Shown in pieces: positions 1-9,850 of a DNA stretch of 20,723 nucleotides. The notes under the pieces were generated by a model that had not been told where the DNA came from, searched no databases, and saw nothing but the letters and a program-made list of their open reading frames with translations. The DNA comes from Pelargonium cotyledonis (taxonomy: Eukaryota > Streptophyta > Magnoliopsida > Geraniales > Geraniaceae): NCBI GenBank assembly GCA_036897625.1, contig JAYMTA010001295.1, positions 1 to 20,723 of the forward strand. Direction: 5' to 3'. Both the position numbers and the translations under genes were made by a program. Within the stretch, counting starts at the first letter, position 1. The number at the start of each line of letters is the position of its first letter.

Positions 1-1989
1 ACATATTGATGTCAACGCTAAAAAGTGATATATATAGTATTTATGCAGAAACCATGCTACAACATCTTTTCGTAGAGATAAATTATTCTAGAGAATAGGG
101 TCAAAACTCGCCTTCCTAAAAATAATATAATGCTTAAATTAGGTGCACACTATACTATAGTGGAAGGACAATATATTAGAATTGTATGATATATGTCCAT
201 AAATAAGAAGACAAGGGCTTTGGGATGGGAAGAAGAGTATTGTGGTTTGTAAGTTAGGTGATGTATCAGATCACTCAAAAGTAGACCATCCCCATGCATG
301 ATGTCTCCTTGTATATATATATATATATATGATTTTTTAGGGTTAGGGTTAGGATTTTACCAAAACTCCATCTCCAAGGAGCCAACAACTATGTTCTTGA
401 AAACCCATTAATTATTAGACTCTATGTTGTTGGAGCTATGTATGTGGGATTGATCACTTGCTCAGAAATGATGGCCTCTTTGGGAAACATGATAATCACA
501 TTGAATCTGTACACAACTTTGTATATATGATCTGGGTTTTTAGGGTTTTCAAGGTGGTGACTGGTGATGTGTATGGGATTAGAATCCCAAGTTGTTGGTG
601 GGATTTTGAGTGGTTCATTTGTGTTGGAGAATATTATATATTTATATATAATGGGAATAGTTAGAACAGAAGAAATGTGTACGTAGTTGGGTTCATGCAT
701 GCATGCACCGGGTGCACCTTAATGTCAGATTGTCAGCTAGTTCTTGTATCAGAATATTCCCATTTCTCATAACATAATCTCTGTTATGAGGACTAAGTAT
801 TGTGATTGGAACTTTTATAATAAAATGGTTTAACAGAACTCAACTAAAAACTCAAACATTTATTTTTTAATATTATATTCCAACACCGCAACACACTTCT
901 TCACATGCAAGCCTGTTATGGATCAATCAAAGAGAGAGACAGATAAGAGCCAAACCATGTTTTTAACGGTGAACTGGCGAGAGATATATAAGAACTCATT
1001 GCCGATTTTAATTTTACCGCTGGATTGATAGAAGAAGATAGAGAGAGAGCACTGGTGAACTTAAAAGACATGAGACGAGTTATATAGAAGGCCCAAAAAT
1101 AACAACCTTTTGTTGGGAAGACTCGGATATTCATGTTAGAGAATCAACTTATCAACTAAAAAATGAATCCAATAGTTAGAACTTATAATGCTTATTTAGT
1201 TTTTTTAATATTGTATTCCAACATGTATGAGATGAATCTACTAATAAATGCTCACAACTATACTAAAACATGTGTATAGGATATGCACAATTGTAGTGAT
1301 CCAAACAGTGAACATATATGCATATGATAATTTTAAGCTTCGTTCATGTGAGGTAAATGAAAAGTGATGGCTCGAAATGAATGTAGCCAAAGATGTAAGG
1401 ACAAATATATAGTGCTTCCATGAAGATGAGTTAAGAAATGTTGAAGCAACAGTTTCTACACTATCAGAGAAAATGGGGAAAAAAGAATAGTACAATAAAT
1501 GGAATGATCGAAAAGGCCATAAAAAGAGTGAAAAGATTTGATTAAGAGTATAATAATTTGACATATACAATACACCATTCCATAATTCCACATGCAAAAG
1601 CGACACTAATTACCTTGTTTGGACGTACTCTCATGTCGTTCACAAACATCCCATACGATTAATGCAAGTTAGTTAACTTGCATGATATGATCTTAACTGA
1701 TTGTGAAATTAAATTACTTGTTTAGTTGTTGAAAACAGTTTTTTCGTTTCATTCTTGTACTTCTTTTGTGAAAATTTTGAAGAACTTGGAATATTTGTTT
1801 AATTAAAATACTTTTTAATAGGTATTACACGGGAATTAAAGAGGTAAAAATGAGTTTTCTATTTGAATAACTCGACGACAAATAATTTCATTCTCAAGTT
1901 ATTTGGAAAAAATTGAAAAATTTTAGTTACCAATTTTTTGAAAAAAAAAATTAATTTGAAGAAATACTCCGCAATTAAATAAACCCTAA
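1..1989. other. Gene-free AT-rich flank
   Basis: No coding region could be supported here: open frames are short, lack recognisable domains and have no plausible exon chain. Visible structure is limited to a TA microsatellite, a short telomere-like tract, a CATGCATGCATGCA run at 694-707 followed by a near-palindrome around 704-717, and two similar AT-rich stretches near 857-888 and 1195-1224 that both end in a TATTCCAAC core. The first is the seed-type RY core, but nothing nearby makes it a promoter. Confidence 0.5.
312..353. repeat. TA microsatellite next to telomere-like repeats
   Basis: An alternating TA tract (about 312-330) is followed within a few bases by TTTTAGGGTTAGGGTTAGG (335-353). 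This resembles two to three slightly shortened units of the plant telomere repeat TTTAGGG. It is too short to be a telomere and is best read as an interstitial telomere-like motif or an accidental run of telo-box sequence. A single TTTTTAGGG also occurs near 538. Confidence 0.6.
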
Positions 1990-1990
1990 G

Positions 1991-2114
1991 TTTTATTGTT
2001 TTTTTTTTTTTGATAAACGACGGCCTAAAATGTATATATACAAGTAACCAATAGTGTTCAACAAAGAGACTATTTCTCTTAACCTTAGCCTAGTCCTTAG
2101 TGGTTTTTATTGTT
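1991..2114 (-). mobile_element. Small retroposon-like insertion with poly(A) tail and target duplication
   Basis: On the minus strand a body of roughly 95 bp ends in ...GTTTATC followed by a run of A (plus-strand T run up to 2011). The whole is flanked by the identical 10-mer ttttattgtt at 1991-2000 and 2105-2114. A 3' poly(A) tail plus a direct repeat of the target is the hallmark of target-primed reverse transcription, as made by LINEs and SINEs. The short body suggests a strongly 5'-truncated LINE or a SINE remnant. No coding sequence is visible in it. The flanking repeat overlaps the T run, so part of the match could be chance. Confidence 0.5.
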
Positions 2115-2867
2115 ATTGATTCAGATTTACCAAGATTAATTGGACAATTGACTTTAAAAGTTGAAAGAAATTATCTCTTTTCTATTTTAAAAGAAATCAA
2201 GGAGAAGTTAGTTAATATTATATATTTATTTATATCTGTATGACATTTGTTCTAACAAGTTCAAACCATACTAACTTATTGTAGATACATTATTGATAAT
2301 ACATGCATAACTAATTTTTTATCGAGAAGACAATATATTATTCTGGGGACCATAGAGTATGATGTTGGAGATATAAAGTCAAAACCACCATCAAAGTAAT
2401 TATTTAGCTAAGTCAGGTCGTTTGGACAACTATGGTGCATATAGACAGGTCTAAAATAGAAGTGAGTAGAGATTGAAATGAAAATGATGGATTTGAAGAA
2501 GATAAGGTCTTTTTGGAAGCTACCATTTGCCTCTCTCTCTATTGCTTAAAGTTGGGCAAATCATACATATTTGTGTTCCCCACATGTTCAACCAAACTCA
2601 CTCTTTTCTCTCTAATTAGCAATTTCTCTTCACCTGACTCTCAATTCAACTTCCAGTAGACCAAATAACATATCAAACACTCAAAACATGGAATATTTCA
2701 GACATGGATTGTACTGATTCTGTTCTTAAAACGTATTCTTCATTTCTCTAATTGTCATCGTACATGGAAAAGACTAGGAACATTACGGTATAAACATATG
2801 GTGACTTAACTAAGAAAGCCAACAAATTCAGACATTACATTACGAGCAAGAGGCACTCTATTCTATT
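2115..2867. other. Intergenic, downstream of DUF1997 gene
   Basis: No coding potential was recognised. The part nearest 2867 should hold the 3' untranslated region of the minus-strand DUF1997 gene, but no clear AATAAA on the minus strand was found close to the stop codon. A pyrimidine-rich stretch (about 2525-2640) is the only notable composition feature. Confidence 0.4.
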
Positions 2868-5800
2868 TCAAATTTCACCGGTTCCCAGGGGCTGCCTTGA
2901 GGTGTCGCCAGATGCCCATGCTTGATAGTCCTTTACGAGCTGCATAACAGACCAAGAATAAAAGTTCCATCAGCTTATATCACATAACAGACAACCATAG
3001 CGAGAAGTTAAATCTTTGGACAGAAACCAGCAATCAGCGCATAATAGTGCATAATAGTATTGCTTCGGGAAGAAAGCATAGTTACTTGCTAATTTATACT
3101 TTGTTTAGCGCTACTTGCAGAAATCTAAAGAAAATAGGAACGTTCCTGAAGTACAAGTCCATTTCACAAAACCTATAGAAGTTTGGTGATACAGCACATT
3201 TTATAATGGCCTAGGCTAGAAACCTATTTGACCTTCAAATGCAATGTACGAAAAAATAATGAGGCAATCTGATTTCCATGGAAATGTATTCATAAATCCT
3301 AAGGAAGTTTGGTATCTTATAAATGGTCTAGGCTGGAAGATCATTTGACCTGCAATTGCAATGTTAGAAAAACAAGGCAATCTGTTCTCCATGGAAAGCC
3401 GAAACATGTATTTATTTCACTTCACAACAATAAAGCATAAAGAGCAATCCCCAAGGAGATACATATCCACAATTTATCAATGAGTACATTTCCAAAGTTG
3501 AAAGATCATTTACATATTGTCGATTCACACAAAATAACTTGTATATATCTTCAGACTTATGATCAAGAAGTAACCCTTTTTTCTGAACATTTTAAATGCA
3601 AAAAACAAGCATGAAGCCCCCACAACTGGATTTAAAGCAACTAAAATGAGCATCCAGAGTTGCATAATGCAGAATACAAGCACCCATGACTGGATGTAAA
3701 TCAACTAAAATAAGCAACCAGAGCTGCATGCTGATAATCCCACTCCATTTATAAACATTGTCACTTCCTAAAATATGCCTTAGTTTAAAACAAGAAAAGA
3801 CTGGTGACCTACTTTTGACATGGTAAGATAACCAAAGGAATCCAGAGCTCCTCATCATGGTGCAAATGAGCTGAGCTGAGCTTCAGTATCCTCCGCTCAA
3901 GCTTGGCTCATTTAAAATTTACGGAATTCTAGCTTGAGGTCGATCTAAAATCGAGTTTGACTTTGACAGCTCTAGCATCACTTCACTAATCGCCTCTCCC
4001 ATCACAAGCAGATCAAATATGCTTGTTCCTGGATACTCCATAGGAATCCATTGCTATTCCTTTCCAACACGCTTATACTTGTAAATAATATGAAAGAGCC
4101 ATTTTAACATGCTCATTACAAAATTTTATCAGACCACAAGCTTGGCTCATATTCAACTCATTTTTTATATATGAGGTTTTAAACAAGCTCCTAAAAGAGC
4201 TAATAAAATGAGGACTTAAAATAAGCCCAGTAGCTAGCTTTTAAACAAAGATAAAAAAAAAGTAATTGATATCAATCAAAACCATACAAATAGAACAAGA
4301 ATTGAACTACTCATGTATAAAAAAAAAATTACTCACAAACTACCATAAGCATTACTTGTGACCTTCATATGAGCTCATTAACTTGTGAGCAAAAATGAGC
4401 CATGCACCTATGAGCTCAAGCTTGACTCTTAATCAAGCATACTTAAAAATTAGGCTCCATCTCGGAACATCTAGTTTGTGCACCAAGCATGAACAAGCTT
4501 TAGTCGAGCCAAAATTGGAGTAACTAGCAGTAGCTCAGCTCACTTGCACCCCTGCTCTTCTCTTAAGGGTAATTGGTATTAACTTTCATCCTAGCTTCAG
4601 CTCTCCCCACATTTTACTAAATCCCCAAAAAGTCAAGCTAGTTCACAGAAACTTGCACGATCCATTTATTCCTGTCAACTGTACACATCTTCCAAGGTCC
4701 CTCCCCCATCAGAACAGATGTAACTGAAAAAAGATGATTATCCAAATGAACTTAGTTTATAAATTGTATCTGAGAAACTTAAGTCATGTAACAATGCTGC
4801 CTTGAATTATGTACAAGACCCACTTCTCTCTTACCGATGATTGTTTCCATAAAGCATGATGAAAATCATATGTCAAAACATATTCCCACCATCTTGCCCT
4901 AGTTCCATTTCACCTCCCCTATTCCACAGTTCCTTGTAACTCCTCCACTATATCACTTTAATTCCATTATCAGAAGGAAATAGCAGATATATTGATATTT
5001 CCACAGGTGGAGTGGAAACTTAGTCCCTTTCTTCCATTAATTGCAACTTGCAAGTTTGGTTAACAAGGGAAAATGTGAAGCCCACAACATTTTCCACTGC
5101 AATAACTATCCCTTTGAAAAAATTCCAAATTTTTAGTACGAAATTGGCAAACAAGAATGCAAGAGATTAACTAATTTCATGTACTTCAAATAGTTTAAGG
5201 TGCTATAACCTTGCCATTTTCCCAAGATCTTCATTACAAACTGCAGCTTCCCAGTTTTGAGTGTCCTAAGGGAATGAATCACCAAACATACACCTACAAT
5301 ATATTGAGCCTTGGGAGGGAGGAGAAAAGAACATGTGTTTAATGCATGTGAAACAGAGACCAAAGAACATGTGTTTAATGCATGTGAAACAGAGACCCCA
5401 GCAGTTCAGCATGAACTGTGTGTGACAAGAAACACAAACGGACCTTACTCCTCTCAAAATTCTACACAAGTAGGTTCTAAAATTAAGATGTTCGGTAGTG
5501 TTTCGATTATAATTTTAAGCGAATGAGAATATTTTTCCTCTACTTTGTGTCTACTTACATATAACTTTGACTCGTAATTTAGGTTTTAATCCTTTAGAAA
5601 TGACATTACAATCCCTTTTTCTATATGAAGCTTGAGTGGAATGAAAATGGAATAATGTGAGGGCATGACTGTGAAATTAAGGATTCATGGTTCTTAATAT
5701 ACTCATAGATGTATTTTGATTCTTGATTCCTATTACCATAAAAAAATAACCCCGATGTGACCTTAGTATAGAAAACAATCAAACAAGCGCACACAGCATC

Positions 5801-7576
5801 TAGGATTTCAGGTTTCAATTTCATAAAGAAATGCCAGTGTTCAACTGAAATGAAATATGCAAACTTCACATGAAAATAATACTAAGAACATATCAACATA
5901 TAATTCTATTTAAAAGAAACAATTCCAAGGAAACACTCCACCAACCTGGGCCATGAAGCGGGGAAGCATAATCTTAAGAATTTGATCAAGTACTTGAGTC
6001 CCAGCTGATTCTATCACTTCTGGTGGAATTGCTCGAAATGCAAAAGGGATCTCAATGCTAACCTGACATCCACATAATAATACAGAAAAGCTATTTAGAG
6101 ATTAGAGTACACCATTTCTAGGCATTACTCTACAATCAATTGAAAAGACCAGTTTGTAGCCACTACCTCAATGACTGCATCTGATGTGAGTTGCTGCTGT
6201 GATGAGTTTCCTTGGTTTGTATCACATGATATCTGATTCACCATAGAAGCTGCATTCCCACACCAAATCAATGTCAAAGCAGTCCTGAAACGAGCATTAC
6301 ATAGATAAAATTCAGAACTGAAAGCTAACAATCCAAAAAATGTTGTTGATCCAGAAACCTACATTTTTATCTATATCAAAGCATCACAAAGCAGATAAAT
6401 ACAATTAGCTGCATAAAACTGGCACCCATGCCCATTAGTCTTTTGCAACTGCAAATTGTAATAATCATGGAATAAAGAAGTGCCTTCCTCCTTTTACCAT
6501 TTTGGAATCATACACCCACACTAATACAGTAAACAGACAATGATTTGTTCCCATTGCTCGTAAAACAACTGAAGAAGAGCAGGACACGCACGGCACAATC
6601 AAGAAAGAATTTAGCCAGCTTGAGTCCAGAAAAAATATTGTTGCAGGGTCTAGAGCACACTAACGAAAATCCTCTCATACGTCACATGATCATGGATTTG
6701 AGTGCACTTCCATGTATTCAACTAATGTGTAAGACAACCAAATTATATTTAACCATTCATTAGCAGGAAAACAAAATGTATTGAGTTCCTTACCATCAAA
6801 CTTGTCATTTTGTGCAACCACAATGGGCGAGCCCTCAAGCTGTCCCCACAGTCAACAAATCAAAGAAACATATATCAGAACATACACTGAGAATCCCACA
6901 AAAAGCTCTGCTCGTTCCAATCATTCTCGAGTCAATTCCATCAGGGATATGAAGAAAACTTACTAGGTAAAAATCATAACAAAAACACACAATCTTATCT
7001 TGATTTGCATTACAGTTCAATAAAACGTAAAGCTCGGATTCAAAGAAAGCACAAACCTTACAGGACAGGAGCTTAATGCAGCAACCATTAGGCTGCTCTT
7101 CAACTTTAACAAGCAAAACAGGGCAGACCTCGAAAGCAAAGAACTTGAACCTATAAACATAACACCTGAAAGTGTTCTCGTCCACCCTCTCAATCCTCTC
7201 CGCATCCAACACCGAGTACTGGCTCGCCGGCAAGCTCATGTACTCAACTGCACAAATCCATCAAAACCCAAATCACGAATTTCATCAACCAACCAAAGTA
7301 AAAAGTACTTCAAATCAAACCAAAATGCAACAGAATCGTACCTAGAGGGCGTTCAAGTTCCTTAACGGAAATAGTTTCCTTCCGCCGTGCAATGAACTGG
7401 GCTTTCGGGGACGAATTGGCCGAGACTTTCAGAGATGGCCTCGGAGCTGAAGACTCGTCTGCTGGAGAAGCTGAGCTGAATGGCACATGTCTGAACCCGA
7501 GACATCTTCTTGGGTTCGAGTACGAATTGGGAACGGAACCAAATCGCAAGGAAGGAGACGATGAGGTCAGTGCCAT
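2868..7576 (-). CDS. Plastid-type DUF1997 family protein, six exons
   Basis: Exons read on the minus strand are 7576-7342, 7247-7057, 6839-6794, 6249-6167, 6062-5946 and 2939-2868; they join in frame to 247 residues and all introns are GT...AG. The start lies in AAAATGGC context. Residues 1-70 are rich in Ser, Ala, Pro and Arg with almost no acids at the very start, like a chloroplast transit peptide. From about residue 75 the DUF1997 pattern begins (VEYMSLPASQYSVLD), with ERIERVDENTFRCYVYRFKF, then LEGSPIVVAQNDKFDASM, an IEIPFAFRAIPPEVIESAG segment and a C-terminal VKDYQAWASG. The family occurs in plants and cyanobacteria; its biochemical role is unknown to me. The closest Arabidopsis relative by context is probably AT5G04440, recalled from memory. 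The last intron is about 3 kb. Family assignment is firm; function is not. Confidence 0.9.
3178..3425. repeat. Diverged tandem duplication, about 126 bp unit
   Basis: Two similar blocks start with gaagtttggt at 3178 and 3304 and share, in the same order, a CTAGGCT motif, ATTTGACCT, TGCAATGT, a short A run, GGCAATCTG and TCCATGGAAA. The copies differ by substitutions and small gaps, so the duplication is old. It lies in the last intron of the DUF1997 gene. Confidence 0.7.
3605..3738. repeat. Tandem duplication, about 71 bp unit
   Basis: Blocks starting at acaagc (3605 and 3676) share the order CATGA/CCATGA, ACTGGAT, TAAA.CAACTAAAAT, AAGCA/GAGCA, CCAGAG.TGCAT. Both copies lie in the last DUF1997 intron, just before the hAT-like element. 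Moderate divergence suggests an old local duplication. Confidence 0.65.
3856..4554. mobile_element. hAT-like non-autonomous DNA transposon (about 700 bp)
   Basis: The left end reads CATGGTGCAAATGAGCTGAG and the right end, on the opposite strand, CAGGGGTGCAAGTGAGCTGA, forming imperfect terminal inverted repeats of about 22 bp with the CAGGGGTG-type end common in plant hAT elements. Inside, CAAGCTTGGCTCAT motifs recur in both halves (3898, 4136, and a variant at 4412), like subterminal transposase-binding repeats. The flanking octamers CTCCTCAT and CTCTTCTC match at most positions and may be a decayed 8-bp target duplication, the hAT size. There is no transposase frame, so it is a MITE-like deletion derivative sitting in the last intron of the DUF1997 gene. 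Confidence 0.62.
5326..5397. repeat. Perfect 36-bp tandem duplication
   Basis: The 36-base block at 5326-5361 is repeated without a mismatch at 5362-5397. Each copy contains ACATGTGTTTAATGCATGT, which is partly self-complementary. The identity suggests a recent slippage or repair event. It lies within the last intron of the DUF1997 gene. Confidence 0.9.
5480..5800. mobile_element. Possible MITE-like insert in DUF1997 intron
   Basis: A stretch starting near TGTTCGGTAGTGTTTCGATTA and ending near a complementary-looking ACTAAGG/TGTTTGATTG segment (minus strand, around 5765-5795) contains GAATGA and GGAATGAAAATGGAA motifs. This composition is often seen in PIF/Harbinger-type MITEs. Terminal repeats are weak and no convincing TTA/TAA target duplication was found, so the call is tentative. 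Confidence 0.22.
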
Positions 7577-7892
7577 TTTCAGATGGTTTGTGAGGAGCCT
7601 GAACCATCAGTCAAGTGCCAGAAGATGAAGTAGAGACTTGGGATAGACCCCCAAGCGCACTTTAGAATCTGGTGCGTGTTTACACTAACATACACATAAC
7701 AATTGTCCATTAATCATTAATGATAGCTACAAAGACTTAAGCCGCATCAACCAACTACAAAATGATATCATAAGTTGCACATGTATTATTGGTAAATAAC
7801 CTCCTAAACTTGTCAACGGTCATTTTAATAGTTAATTTTGACGGAACTTATTCCCAAATAACTCAATAATCGTCATATCCCAAACTTAATGA
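7577..7892. promoter_or_regulatory. Presumed 5' UTR and promoter of DUF1997 gene
   Basis: This is the region directly upstream of the minus-strand start at 7576. It carries no recognisable gene. No clear TATA box was found in the first 120 bases upstream, so the transcription start cannot be placed. The role is inferred from position only. Confidence 0.4.
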
Positions 7893-8300
7893 CTAAGCAT
7901 AGAAATAATGATAGTCGCAATCAAGTGAGCGAACCCATTCGTAGACCGCTATACAAAAAAAATACACAATTTCAAAATACTGACATAATAAATGACAATC
8001 ATCTAAAAACAAACTATAAATGAAATGCATCACATAATCTGACTTGAGATACGAGATCACCTCAGGCGCAACGCTCCCCACCACTACATTCCTACAACCC
8101 AAACCCTTTAGCCATAAGAGTGCCTCTTGGATCACCAAGGTCGGCTTTCAACCACCAACCTCCCACCGCCTATAACCACCTCCCCTATCGTACCTAGCGA
8201 CCCAACCAACTCCACACCCACCATTAGCATCAATTGTAGCAGTCTTGGTGTTCAACTTCGTCATGTCTTCCGATGGGCGAGCCTTAAGTTGCACATTTAT
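7893..8300 (-). pseudogene. Decayed RNase H-like domain of a plant retrotransposon
   Basis: The minus strand reads, in one frame, KLNTKTATIDANGGCGVGWV, then ARYDRG, an in-frame TGA at 8150-8148, then VIQEALLWLKGLGCRNVVVG and, further on, SLFLDDC. The order matches the RVT_3/RNase H-like domain found at the C terminus of plant LINE reverse transcriptases and in stand-alone copies: a first strand with the Asp (TIDAN), the EAL helix with its Glu, and the RNVVV strand. The usual ES-D-S motif after that strand reads GSVAP here, so a catalytic Asp is missing. With the stop codon this marks a dead fragment. No reverse transcriptase part was found upstream. It sits between the divergent DUF1997 and KH genes. 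Confidence 0.7.
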
Positions 8301-9100
8301 TAAACGAGCCATAAGTGATCAAACTGGGTTATGTGGGCTTGAGATTTTGTTATAGTCTACAAGTATACCTGATAGACGACGACTTCTGATTGGCCGACAT
8401 TGAGGTGGGCCTTGCGGGCTCTCCTACCTCTGGCTTACTGTTTGTTGGATCTACACACCAACATGACAAATGTTGGGTTATGATGCAGTGCCTATATGAT
8501 TTGCACACCCATAGGGCAACCAACATTCTCAATTTGTCTCTTTGCCAGTTGGTCTTGCTTGCTAACATTACTCTCGCTACCTTTGACCTCCGGGCATGTG
8601 GGAGGTGAAGTTCATATTTGATAAGTGTATGGAGAGTGCATTGACTAGGGCGTGAAGCTAGGTGTGGGCGTGTGTGACCTCTCTAGGGTATGTGATCGGT
8701 CCTAAACCTGACTCCTAGGCTAGACTATAGCTCCTTTGGCTTGGATTGTCTTGGTCTAGGCTTCCTTGATTCAAGAAAGAAACCCCTAGTCGAAGATCCC
8801 TTGTTCGGTGACCTACGCCGGTTGACCCCTTATGCACGTCCGTGTGGATTCAAATGACCACGTGGTCTTGGGCCTAACTCACTTCTATGTTTGATTGTTG
8901 ACCTTGATTCATCATGCCACACGTCACGTGGTAATTGAGCGGGAAATGACTTATTTTTTGTGACGAAACAATTTTGGTATTACTTATAACATTATTTGAA
9001 AAGGTAAAAATTGTAATTTGTTTACATTTGTTTTGCAATACAATTGTTGACATACACAAACATTTATTAGTAAACATATATTAATTTTAAAATTTTCTCT
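8301..9100. other. Unassigned, comparatively GC-rich intergenic stretch
   Basis: Bases 8380-8930 are visibly richer in G and C than their surroundings. They contain short frames without recognisable domains, a composition often left by old transposon sequence; it may be upstream material of the element that left the RNase H remnant, but no motif proves this. At 8856-8867 lies a perfect 12-bp palindrome GACCACGTGGTC with a G-box core, and a second CACGTG is at 8925-8930. Confidence 0.4.
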
Positions 9101-9850
9101 AAAACTAGTTTTGACTTTTGTATGGTGTTGCCAAATTAAGCCTTAAATGACAAGTAATTTCTCCTAATACTTTTAGGCAGAAAAAAGAAGGAAAGAATAA
9201 ATACAAAGATGTCCAAAATAGCAAAAATGAACAGAAAGAGACCAAAGCAGAGCCTTACACCTCACCACATGCCTCATGCCTCATGCCAAAATAACATAAA
9301 ATAAATTAAACATCCGAATTTTCTTGCTCCCATTCAATTTGATCTCTAATTTTTTTTAAACTAATAATAATAAGTAAATTTTTTGTTTCGACCAAACTTG
9401 ATTCATAATTTTTTTATTCAAAAATCATCATTGCTCTTACAACTTTTATATAACATTATTACATACAGTTCATACACAAAAATATCTTACATAAATTGAG
9501 TTGAAACACAAAAATTCAAAAACTATTTTGAGCTAAAAGAAAATTCGGAATTCACATCGGTTGTGTTTAAAAAAATAATAATAATAAACCGCTGCCCAAA
9601 TGTTACCCTTAACCCGAGAACCCACTTGCTCTGTCTCGCGCTCGCTCGCAGTAGTAGTAGTAGTCGTAGGCGCCATTGCCATTTGCCAGCAGACCACGCG
9701 CTCACGCCAACACACACTTCCTCTCCTTCTTCTCCAATCCATCCTCTCTTCATAACCATTTCAATTCTGCCAATGCTCTGCAATTGATTCTCTTCTCTCC
9801 TCCATTTCTCGTTCCTCTCCATTTCTTATTCTCTGTCTCTCTACAAGATA
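9101..9850 (+). promoter_or_regulatory. Presumed promoter and 5' UTR of the KH gene
   Basis: AT-rich sequence changes near 9600 into a pyrimidine-rich leader (ctctccttcttctcc and similar, 9715-9850), typical of plant 5' untranslated regions. An AGT/AGTAGT triplet run lies at about 9650-9665. No strong TATA box precedes it. A tiny upstream frame, ATG at 9773 to TGA at 9787 (four codons and a stop), lies in the leader if transcription starts before it. Confidence 0.5.

Noticed and set aside
1241..1606. 121-codon minus-strand open frame
   Set aside because: Composition is typical of AT-rich noncoding DNA (Ser, Phe, Tyr, Ile heavy); no domain, no plausible exon partner.
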